A stretch of DNA of 64,000 nt from contig OZ038381.1 in the NCBI GenBank assembly GCA_964036045.1, forward strand, positions 155,328,352-155,392,351, written 5' to 3'. How positions within the stretch are numbered: position 1 is the stretch's first letter; each line of letters opens with the position of its first letter. The notes below the pieces were generated by a model. The model was given only the letters and a program-made list of their open reading frames with translations. It ran no database searches and was not told the DNA's origin. This stretch comes from Eutreptiella sp. 'Long Island Sound 2002'. Lineage: Eukaryota; Euglenozoa; Euglenophyceae; Eutreptiales; Eutreptiaceae. A program made the position numbers and the translations under genes. Positions 21,268 to 29,732 of this stretch are shown one piece after another.

Positions 21268-23155
21268 GATGCGCTCCTCGGTAGCTCTTGTCCCTCTTCC
21301 ACTGATCTTGGTTGACCAGGACGGGTTCTAGGCGTTTCTCCAGGCGCTTGTAGATATCCCCAAACTCCTTCAGGTACTCCGATTGTTGGAGTCCATCCAG
21401 GGGGCATATCATAGTCATGTTGAGGTCCAAGTGGACGTCCATACGGCTGAACGCCTCTTTAGCCAGCGCTCCAGACGGGGCACCAATCAGGGCGTCGAAG
21501 TTGTTGCGGCTGATGTAGTCTGCACATTCGTTCTTCACTCCCCGGATATGGTGTACCGTCAGCCGTAGTTGGCTGAGGTAGGTCCACCAGCGCCGTAGCT
21601 TGGCCTTCTCAGGTGGGGGACCCTTCTGGAAAGTGCGGACCGGCTCTTGGTCGCACAACCAGACCACAGGGTTACTCCCCAACAGTCGTGCTTGTGAGGA
21701 TTGCACCAGCATACCCGCGAGCAATTGCTGCTCATAGGTGGAGTAGTTCCCTCTGGCCTGGTTCCATTTCCAGTTCCAGTGGCCCAGAGGTACTAGGACG
21801 CACCTGTCGTCAGGGTAGCTGTGCTTGAGAGTTCCATCTCGGTTGAGACCTTCAGTCCCCCATTGGGAAATAGCCGAGTCGAACTCCTCCTTCTCTAGTG
21901 CTTGCCATTGGAACAACGTCCCACCGCCGCCCACATTGCTGGCGTCGGTCACCAGGATAGTCTCCCCCTGTGCCCTAGGCACGCCCAAGCACTTAGCGTT
22001 GGCTACCTTGTCTTTGAGCTCGTCAAACGCTTGTTGCTCTTGTGGGCCCCAGCGCCAAGTAGTACTCTTCTTGATCAGGTCCGTCAGAATGGCGCTGGTG
22101 TAAGTGAAGCTTTTGATATGGCGGCGATAGAAGTTGCACGCCCAAATGAAACTGCGTACATCCTGAAGTTTTTTCTTGGGGTCTTCGTGTCGTACTTTAG
22201 CGTTCATCAGGGGTTTGGCCTTAGAGGCCGCTGGGGTCCACCACCCATAGCCACCGTCAAACCCCAGGCACTGCATGGTCTCCTGCATGAACTCACACTT
22301 CTCCAGCTTGAGTCGTGTGTGGTTCTCTTGGCAGACCGCAAAGAACTCACCCAAGAGGATTAGGTGATCCTCCTGGGTATTGGTCCCGAGGCATACATCG
22401 TCGATGTGTGCTTCCATCTGGGCTCCACGGGATATGAGTTCCTGCACCTTAAGTCTCCTTCGTAGGATGGACAAGATCTTGTTCATCAGCTCTTGGAATA
22501 GAGCGGGTGCGTTGGCCACGCCAAACGGCATGACCTTCAACTTGAACACCCTCCCCTGAGGGGTGATGAAGGCTAGTAACTCCTGAGCGTTGGGCGTGAG
22601 GTCCACCTGCCAGAATCCGCTCCTCTTGTCCATCTTGGTCTCGTAGCGCCAGGAGGCTATCTTCTCTAGGGTTGACTCCATATTGGGAATGGACCCTGAG
22701 TGGTTCAGCGTTTTCTTGTTCAGCTCTCCGTAGTCCACTACCAGCCGTTTGGCTGTAGACCCAGGTTTAGCCACCAGGAAACAGGGGCTGCAGTGTTGGG
22801 GGTAGTCCCCGTCCTTGTACTCCAGGGCTAGGCCGGCGTCGATACATTCTTGTATCTGTCGCTCAATCTCGTCGGCCTGCTCTTTAGGAGCCGGGTAGGG
22901 TCTCCTCCGGATTTTGTGACCCACGAACTCGGGTTTCAGCTTGAGGTCCATCTGTACCAGCTTGTCACACGAGGCTGGGGGTGGTAGTTCCCCAAACATT
23001 CTCAGATAAGTCCTTATAAGCGTCTGCACCCGCGGGTCCAATAGCTTGATCTTGTCTTCCATGTCCTCGTCAGAGTGTAAGTTGGTTGCCCCCTGAGTAA
23101 TAGACGTCGGGAGGTGATCCTCCACCGACTCTTCGCCCTTGGTAGAATCCTTCAA
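21254..23155 (-). CDS. Element E reverse transcriptase and RNase H
   Basis: A 633-residue open frame. The RT fingers and palm show KRLVVDYGELNKKTLNHSGS, then KMDKRSGFWQVDLTP, then VMPFGVANAPALFQELMNKI. The catalytic box reads His-Ile-Asp-Asp (Asp codons at 22397-22402) instead of the usual Tyr/Phe-x-Asp-Asp. The connection domain has FIWACNFYRRHIKSFTYTSA. RNase H carries TDASNVGGGGTLFQW, then YSTYEQQLLAGM, then WLCDQEPVR and NECADYISR, so the D-E-D-D residues are all present. There is an unusually long stretch between the first Asp strand and the Glu helix (about 70 residues). The upstream frame is broken, so the polyprotein is not continuous. Confidence 0.88.
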   Translation of the reverse strand: MKDSTKGEESVEDHLPTSITQGATNLHSDEDMEDKIKLLDPRVQTLIRTYLRMFGELPPPASCDKLVQMDLKLKPEFVGHKIRRRPYPAPKEQADEIERQIQECIDAGLALEYKDGDYPQHCSPCFLVAKPGSTAKRLVVDYGELNKKTLNHSGSIPNMESTLEKIASWRYETKMDKRSGFWQVDLTPNAQELLAFITPQGRVFKLKVMPFGVANAPALFQELMNKILSILRRRLKVQELISRGAQMEAHIDDVCLGTNTQEDHLILLGEFFAVCQENHTRLKLEKCEFMQETMQCLGFDGGYGWWTPAASKAKPLMNAKVRHEDPKKKLQDVRSFIWACNFYRRHIKSFTYTSAILTDLIKKSTTWRWGPQEQQAFDELKDKVANAKCLGVPRAQGETILVTDASNVGGGGTLFQWQALEKEEFDSAISQWGTEGLNRDGTLKHSYPDDRCVLVPLGHWNWKWNQARGNYSTYEQQLLAGMLVQSSQARLLGSNPVVWLCDQEPVRTFQKGPPPEKAKLRRWWTYLSQLRLTVHHIRGVKNECADYISRNNFDALIGAPSGALAKEAFSRMDVHLDLNMTMICPLDGLQQSEYLKEFGDIYKRLEKRLEPVLVNQDQWKRDKSYRGAHRGTQ

Positions 23156-23483
23156 CCCTTGTTAGGCGTAAAGTAGGTCTCGTTCAACCATCTCCGGTGG
23201 ACGATGGCAACATAGGCATGCTCGAGGGGCTTCGCATACACATTCCTCCGAGAGGTCGTCCTCCTCTGGGGTCCCCACATGGGCACCCCACACGCTCTTC
23301 ATGAGCTTAAGATCTACCCCCCTTTTGCCAGGTGGTGATCTTCTGTTCGAAGTCCTCCTTCAATTGGGATAGATCTCCCATACGTCCTTGCTTCAGTGGC
23401 CATGAGCTGCGGGTAGGCTTAGCGTAGTATAGCCTTTTCGCCACCAACCTCCTCTTGGAGTCCACGTACTCTTTTAGCCTGGA
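23156..23483 (-). pseudogene. Element E linker before RT
   Basis: No continuous frame. It lies between the Dam-like segment and RT, and corresponds to the acidic linker seen in B and C (residues ~410-590 of B pol). Confidence 0.5.
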
Positions 23484-24469
23484 TCAGGGATCCAGCTCCT
23501 CGTCCACGGGGTCTTCCACCCTCATGGAGAGTAGGGGTTTCAGTGGGGCAACGTACTCGGCGTTCTCCACTTCCTCCACACAGGTCTGCACGAAGAAGGC
23601 GTCGTGCTCAGTCTCGTCATCTGAGTGGATAGAGCTAGGGAGCTCGGATAGTCCACACTCAGAGACTCCATCAGGAACAGGTACATGGCACGGAGAGTTG
23701 GGGGCGTTGGTGTTAGTCACCACGTATTCATCCCCTCCGGGTGTAGTCTCAATAGCATCTTGAGGTCGTAGTCGATCCTTCAAGTCACCCAAGGCGAGTC
23801 TATCGCCTTGTCGTTGTAAAGCCTGGACCAGAGTCGAGTCCAGGTCCTCCCAGGGAATGGAGGTAAGACCTCCGTCCACCACGCTAAGCATACTTCCCCA
23901 TCCGGGCTTCCCGATAGGTGTCTTACGCCCCAGAGGCACGTGGATGGCCTCATCAGGTAATCGAACAGAGCTGATAGTCAGCCTGTCCAGGAGGGTTCGC
24001 CAGTACTCGTTGCCCCCATGGGCTCCCCAATCGGGGGAACACAGGACCATACGGAAACGTTCCAAGGCCACCTTGGGCAAGACCTTCCCCAGTTCACTGA
24101 ACCTGGGGTTCCCGTAGGCCATCCCGAAAGAGGGCCAGTAAAATTTGTAGCTGCAGGCTCTTCCCCTTGCTGCAGTAAAGGTCCAGGACATGCTGCTTGT
24201 CGCTGGCGAACAACTCCACACTCAGGTCTTCTCTAGAGTAACCCAACTCCTTCAGACCTTGGTCTAGGACTTCCCCCAATAGTTGATAGTCCTGAGTTTT
24301 GGAGGCCGCCATCATGTTCGGGGGCTCCTCCTTCGATACCGTCAGGTAGCTCGAGGTGTGCTCCGACTGCTCCAGTGGCACGGACTCTCTGCCCTCGCCG
24401 TGGTCCACGTAGAGGAGGTAGGGCGCTTGCAGCGTCAGGGATTGTATCTGGGAGTGCTGCACGAAGAAC
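23484..24469 (-). pseudogene. Element E Dam-like (methyltransferase-fold) domain
   Basis: The domain is split by a frameshift near 24150. The first part (frame of 24486-24094) has LSVELFASDKQHVLDLYC. The second (24221-23484) has FYWPSFGMAYGNPRFSELGK, then VLPKVALE, MVLCSPDW and YWRTLLDRLTI. This follows the order of the Dam-like domain known from DIRS-type retrotransposons: D/ELFAS, then the NPPF-type box, a helix, then a hydrophobic strand ending Pro-x-Trp. The NPPF box is Asn-Pro-Arg-Phe, so it is probably inactive or structural. A proline- and acid-rich tail follows (to 23484). A second frameshift near 24475 joins it to protease. Confidence 0.72.
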
Positions 24470-24766
24470 TCAGTCCCCAAATACAAAGTCGAAGGCCTCA
24501 GTGTCCATCACATAGAACCGATAGGCGATAGTTCGGGAGCCCATAGGTACCTCCACTTCACAGTCCCCGCAGCTGTGCACCACATGTCCATCCCCCATTT
24601 GTATAGCCGCGGTGGTCATGGTGTTCTTCAGTCTCCCACAAGGTAACGTTTTCTTGGCCACTATAGATATGGTGGCTCCAGTATCCAATACCCCCAGGTA
24701 TTCACGTCCCCCTAGTCGGATACGTGCCCAGAACACTTGGTCTAGGGCCCCACCGGAGCGTCCCCG
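24470..24766 (-). CDS. Element E aspartic protease
   Basis: It continues in the same frame as gag after an in-frame TGA (24767-24769) and carries LGVLDTGATISIVAKKTLP, the Asp-Thr-Gly-Ala active site of a retroviral-type protease that works as a dimer. A flap/strand VMDTEAFDFVFGD lies at the C-terminus. The frame ends at 24470, and the homology continues in another frame (TEFFVQHSQIQSLTLQ), marking a frameshift near 24475. Its role is to cleave Gag-Pol. Confidence 0.8.
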   Translation of the reverse strand, partial: RGRSGGALDQVFWARIRLGGREYLGVLDTGATISIVAKKTLPCGRLKNTMTTAAIQMGDGHVVHSCGDCEVEVPMGSRTIAYRFYVMDTEAFDFVFGD

Positions 24767-25435
24767 TCAGAACTCCGCGGGACAGGTCACCCCGAACCCC
24801 TTGTTCCGCAATTTGCGGGCGATCCTCATGAAACGGCTACTCTTCTTAGCGTTGCCATCATCACCACCTTCATGCTCACGCTTGGCCCCTTGTTCTCGCT
24901 GGGCCTGCGTCTGCCAGTGTGTGGTGGGACCAGACTGCCCTCCAGAGGGCTCGGGGTTCCCCCCTGGATTAGGGTTGGCGTTGCCTCCGTTCTTGTCAGG
25001 GTTCTTGTTGTCGTTGTCTGGCTGGCGGTTAGCGCCTCCTCCTCGTCCACCTTGGTTCTTGTCTTGCCCTTCTCCACGTCCTTTCGACTTGCCCTTGCCG
25101 GGGTCGTTGCCGTTGCCTTTGCCTCCACCTTTTCCAGAGCTCTTGCCAGGATCCTCATCCTTCAGCTTCGCCGACAGGCGCTGCTTGTGGTAGCACTCAT
25201 CCTCATAATGCTTCCCCTTCCCACAGAAGGCACAGGTGGTAGTACACCTGTAGTGATCAGGCATCTTCGCCTTGGCGCCGGTGTTGGTCTCCTGCTTCTT
25301 CCCTTGGAGTACGAAGCAGTCTCCCTGCTCGCAATCAGGGGCGTGCTGCAGGTGACCCTGCTCATCTCTGGCATCACACCAGAAGAGCTCCTTGACGTTT
25401 TCCATGTTACGGGCGTGTTTGGGGGTAGTCCCCTG
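24767..25435 (-). CDS. Element E nucleocapsid part of Gag (zinc knuckle)
   Basis: The segment between two in-frame TGAs (25436-25438 and 24767-24769). The first Met is at 25405. It contains a canonical knuckle, Cys-Ala-Phe-Cys-(4)-His-(4)-Cys (CAFCGKGKHYEDEC), then a Gly/Lys/Asn/Asp-rich low-complexity tail that should bind RNA. The terminal stop context is TTC TGA CGG, a known leaky stop context, and protease follows in frame. Neighbouring D has the same architecture with a mutated knuckle. Confidence 0.8.
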   Translation of the reverse strand, partial: QGTTPKHARNMENVKELFWCDARDEQGHLQHAPDCEQGDCFVLQGKKQETNTGAKAKMPDHYRCTTTCAFCGKGKHYEDECYHKQRLSAKLKDEDPGKSSGKGGGKGNGNDPGKGKSKGRGEGQDKNQGGRGGGANRQPDNDNKNPDKNGGNANPNPGGNPEPSGGQSGPTTHWQTQAQREQGAKREHEGGDDGNAKKSSRFMRIARKLRNKGFGVTCPAEF

Positions 25436-27246
25436 TCAAGGTCTGGATCCTTGGTACCCTTTGCCATGGGTTCCAGAGCCTCCCCCTCCAGGATGGTAGT
25501 TGTTCAGGTGCTGGTCGCTTTCTTTCTCCATTGCCAGCTCCAGAAGTAGTACACATAAGTCCTCGTAGTGGAGGGCTCTTGCCTTGCGCTCTGCCGTTGA
25601 ACGGCACTCGTCCAACAGCTCCCAAGGGAGCTTAGCCACCAACCAGAAAAGCAGGTCGTCGCTGCTGTAGGAACCGGGCGTCAATGGTCCAGCCCAGTGA
25701 TTCCAGTCAGCCAGTAGCTCAGAGACCCTGCAAGGTTTGGGGTTGTTGGGCAGCACGGCCAGGCTCTGGATCTCGGCCCTGATGGAGAGGTCTGTTTCAT
25801 AGGTCGGATACTGCCTCTCCAAGGCAACCAACTTTCGGCAAAGGTGGCGGACTTAGTCACCATCTGCTTTACCTGCTTCTCCAGGTACTTGGTCTTGCAA
25901 CACTGCAGGAGCAGATCGCACTTGACCCGTCCACTAGTGTGGGTTTGGCTGGTCAATTGGAGAAACCAGCCAAATATCTCAGCGTACTCGCGGAGGTCCT
26001 TGCCTGTGAACTCAGGGAAGTTCACCACGATCTTGGAGGCGGCAATGGCCTTAGCCTCCTGAGACCTGCGTCCCTCAGGACGTTTGGTCTTCCTCTTCTT
26101 CTTCTTCTTCCGCCCACTCGGGTTCTCGGGGTCCTCAGGGTCGTCGTCCTCCGAGGGCGAAGCAGAAGTCATAGAAGGCGGCTCATCGTCAGAGGGCCCT
26201 CCGCCTAGGTCACTGGAGCCATAGGGCTCCACGTCAACCATTGCCCTCAGGGCTGCTAGCCCCAGCCGGTCCAGCGCGGCTCTCGTAGAATTCCCCACGT
26301 GGCTGTAGGCTGGCTGGGCCGTCCTCGGTACGAAAGGGCTTCTTGGTATTGCTGCAGGGGTCGGCATCGGTCGGCTTCTCAGGCTCCCCAGGGTATTTGT
26401 CAACCCTGCCACCAGGTGGTTAGCCTGTACTCAATGAGGTGACATTTCCACCATGGTAGGTGACGCCTGGGGCGGAATCAGGGGCTCTAGTTTAGCCCGA
26501 ATCTCTTGAGTGAGATCGCCCACAAGTTCAGAGGTGGCTCCTCGAAGAGCCTCTTTTATCTCCGATCGTGTCAGGGACCTGTTGCAAGATCTCCCCGATC
26601 CTCTACTTCTGCTCCCGCATGACTCAGCTCCTCTCCTCAGCCCACTCAGGGTTGCATACCCAGGAACATCCACATAGGCTCCCGTAGCGGGTAGAGGATG
26701 GTGATAGTCAGCCGCATACCATCGCGGCACAGAACTGGAGGCCACCGGCTCACTGGTAGTAGTTGCCTCTGGAAACGCAGTGGTAGGTGGGTTCACACCA
26801 TAGGCAGGGTAGGTAGGCATACCAGTAAAGCCTGTGCCCTCAGTCATAGGCAGGGTGGTTATGGGTGTGGATGCTGTAGCGGCTGGGTCTGGAGTGTGGA
26901 GTGTGGTGGTTGTAGGAGAGGGTGATGCGTGGAGGCCAGAAGGGCTTGGTGCGCCCTCGAAGGTCGAATCACTCGTCGGGTCGTGCCCATGGTCTATTCC
27001 TTCGTCTGCCATGCTTTCTCCAGCATGCCTCTCTCTCTCTCTCTTTCCCTTCACAGGATTGGTGTCCACCTCCTCGACTGAGAGGACCCGGAAGGCCGAC
27101 TGAAGCGAGTCATCAACCAGGTCCACTGGCCCATGTAAGGACACCGAAGGTACAGCGCTAGGTCCAGGTCCAGGTTCACCAGGTGCTGGCACTGCTGGTG
27201 CCTCAGGCGCCGTTCTCACGTCTTTGTCCTCCTTCTTCGTGTCCAT
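25436..27246 (-). pseudogene. Element E gag, capsid part, with one internal TGA and a frameshift
   Basis: ATG at 27246 (MDTKKEDKDVRT) follows the PBS by about 85 bases. Residues 1-271 are Pro/Ser/Thr-rich and end with an in-frame TGA (26431-26433). The frame then continues to 25681 with an Arg/Lys run and a capsid-like VNFPEFTGKDLREYAEIFGW. Homology moves to another frame near 25840, where it reads LVALERQYPTYETDLSIRAE, then PWELLDECRSTAER and YEDLCVLLLELAMEKESDQH. D gag aligns with this part. It ends with TGA at 25436-25438. A (CT)n run lies near 27030-27047. Confidence 0.8.
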
Positions 27247-27331
27247 ATTCGCCCTTCTTGCTTATATATGACAGATCTCGGCGCACTGGATGTACGGCAC
27301 GGGGTTGCTGCCGGTACGCAGAGACTGTTTG

Positions 27332-27343
27332 CCTCTGCTACCA
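27332..27343 (-). promoter_or_regulatory. Primer-binding site of E (initiator tRNA-Met type)
   Basis: TGGTAGCAGAGG on the minus strand, complementary to the 3' end CCTCTGCTACCA of many eukaryotic initiator tRNAs. It lies six bases after the end of the 5' LTR. Confidence 0.85.
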
Positions 27344-27349
27344 GACAGG

Positions 27350-28134
27350 TTTATAGTGATTTCAACACTGTGTGTTTGTTGTGTCCCTCCTGCTGCTTGC
27401 TGCTGGTGTAGGGTTCCTGCTGCTTGTTTGTGATGAGGAAAATGTTTTGTTGTTGAAATACAACCAATCCAGAATAACCCAAGCCAGAGATAGGCAAGTA
27501 GAAGAAGATCAGGATCAAAGCATGAAGGGCTGCAGTCACAAAGAGTTAGATAAAGACAACTATCAACAATAGACCACAGCAATTAACATACATTGCAACT
27601 CAGGATGAAATATTTTACATGTTTGAGAAAAACTGTTTGGAAAACTGCCCTAAGAGCTCAGTCTCATCCACAGTGCCATCCTGAGATGTGCACTCTTTTT
27701 TTTTGGGTCCCATAGGTGCTGAGGTGGCATGGCGTGTGGCACTGAGGTCACTATCATGTCACATGGGATAATCCTACTTAGCTAGGCTGACTGGGTATTG
27801 AACCCAGGACCTCTCAAAAAGAGGTGCCCCAGCCCCCTGAGGTGCATACCACTAGAATAGCTAAGAATTCATGAGAAAACATAGATAAATTCATAGGCTC
27901 TGCCTTCAGTATATCAGTGCCTCAGCAACCCAGGGAAAGATGTTTTAGTGCCTATAGCTTGGGGATTAAGGGGTCCACACAACATCCAGATTTAGTGTTT
28001 TGTTCCATAGGTCAAAATGTGTTATCACCCATTTTGGTTGGGCCAATAGTAAGATTAAAATGCAAGAGTGCTTAGAGCATCTCTAATACAACTAAAGTAT
28101 ACCCTAAAGCATTGGAAAAGCACTTTTTCTTACT
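27350..28134 (-). repeat. Element E 5' LTR
   Basis: 785 bp, paired with 16883-17668. The right end, AGTAAG on the minus strand, is followed by unrelated sequence TCGAGGTGAC. It should hold the promoter. It contains the second copy of the tRNA-like fold. Confidence 0.88.
27777..27865 (-). other. tRNA-like fold in E 5' LTR
   Basis: 89 bases, same size as the copy at 17310-17398. The CTTAGCTA/TAGCTAAG end stem and the CTGGG-TTCAATA-CCCAG T arm are unchanged. The variable-arm hairpin is perfect here (ACCTCT-TTTTG-AGAGGT), while the A-box region has drifted (TTCTAGTGGTATGC). Confidence 0.6.
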
Positions 28135-29732
28135 TCGAGGTGACTTGAACCGGGTGAACCTTCCATTTTTCACAATTTCTAACCAACCAATTTCAAACCG
28201 ATAAAACCAGCAGAGATTTCCAAGCTCACAACCCACTCAAGTCCCTCAGAGCACAGCAATGACACAAACAATTCCAACTGAAAGCCCGATGACGAAATGA
28301 CGCAAGAATCCAATACAGTCGGACAATGATCCAACCAAAAGTTCACCAATGGTCCACAGAAAGCCACAAATGATCCACAAATGAGCCACGGTCCAACAAT
28401 AGTCAAACACGGGTCCAAGACGGGTACAAATGGTCCACTAGTCCACACGGGACGAGCATGGGTCCAAGGAAGGTCCAAACGGGCACGAGGTAGGTCCACC
28501 CTTTAGAAAAGGAAAAGAATGCACAAGCGCGAGTAAGAGTAAACCTACTCTTCCGGTCGGACCACAAGCAATGCAAGACGAAGAGTTCATGGGCACGGGC
28601 ATCATCCTATGAACTTAAAGTCATGCATGAAAAAGTGTAAACCAAAATTCACACTACTTCTACCCGTCGACAAGGATGGTCTCACCGGGGGTGGAGCAGT
28701 GGGAAGAAATGAACGACACCGCCGTCGGGCCATCCCCAAAGAGCAAATGAGTCAAACTTGAGTCTCCGGACGTCTTGACTACACCAACATGAGGGAAGGA
28801 AGTGCACATGCACATACATGGTCACATGGGGCATGTAAACGCACCTACAAAGGCACCAAACCATGACCCGGTTAGCTCTTAGGATCAACAACTAATCTAA
28901 ACCAAATTAGCAAATGAGCAATACACCATTGACATGGAGATCCACCTCTTGGGGAAAGAAGAACACAATAGGTGAATGGCCTCCCGGTTTACTCATGGGA
29001 CCTAATCTCCACCCAAAGAGAGCACGTACATGGAGAGAAAGTCACCTCACCATGCCCGAGGAGAGATATACCCGGACCAAATCGCTTAAGAAAGATTGAC
29101 CTATCCATCATGAGAGAGAGCATGCATGGGGAGAGAGTTTCGCCTAGCCTTGACCCAAGAGAGCATGCATATGGAGAGAGTTTCGCCTAGCCTTGACCCA
29201 AGAGAGCATGCATGCACTTGGAGAGAGAGTGGCGAAAGCTCGACCAATGCCTATCCTTGAGTCTAATCATAAGACGGCAAAACCACGGTAGGACTCAGTT
29301 GGATAACTCCCAAGCCACGGGCACTTGAAAAAAGTGAAAGTGCCCAAGAGTCTCAAATGATCAAATACAACGGTCACATGGCATTAAATGCTCAATTTAC
29401 CTCTTGAGGAGTATGACGAATTGGGAGAGAGAGTGAGAGTGAGGGAAAGCATCAAATCCACCTTGGGGAGAGGAGACACCATATGTTCACCTTGACCATG
29501 GAATCATGGGCACCACCAAAATTGAGTCACACCATGAAGACACAAATGAACCATGCATGAATGACAAATGCAATGTCAACTCTTAGAATGAATGCATGAA
29601 ACCTCAAAACCAAATATGGTGTGGCACCCCGATGGAATCCAATTTCAAGGCAACAACCAACGTATCCCACAACCAGCGGTGCGCCTACCTATGCTGCCCT
29701 TGGTCTCACCTCTCGTCCCCTTGAGAAGACAC
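28135..29732. other. Non-coding interval between E and B
   Basis: No gene seen. 28310-28500 is rich in degenerate GGTCCA/GATCCA words. 29116-29229 holds a tandem repeat. The last four bases, ACAC (29729-29732), are B's left target duplication. It could belong to the LTR of F that B interrupted, but I cannot show this. Confidence 0.5.
29116..29229 (+). repeat. About 44-bp tandem repeat
   Basis: Two full copies and one partial copy of a unit with GAGAGCATGCAT, then GGAGAGAGTTTCGCCTAGCC and TTGACCCAA. Confidence 0.8.

Larger units (their letters stand above)
16883..28134 (-). mobile_element. Element E: full-length Ty3/gypsy-type retrotransposon
   Basis: 11,252 bp on the minus strand. The 5' LTR is 27350-28134, the PBS 27332-27343, gag to integrase/chromodomain 27246 to 19840, a 2.2 kb 3' untranslated region, the PPT 17669-17676 and the 3' LTR 16883-17668. 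The coding region carries in-frame TGAs and several frameshifts, so this copy is decayed. No target duplication is visible: the left flank is D's RT and the right flank is unrelated sequence. The shared LTR ends do not show a clear TG...CA. Confidence 0.88.

Noticed and set aside
24612-25549. Plus-strand frames of 193 and 225 aa over E gag
   Set aside because: Complement of the Gly/Lys-rich nucleocapsid tail and knuckle on the minus strand; Pro/Leu-rich shadow frames.
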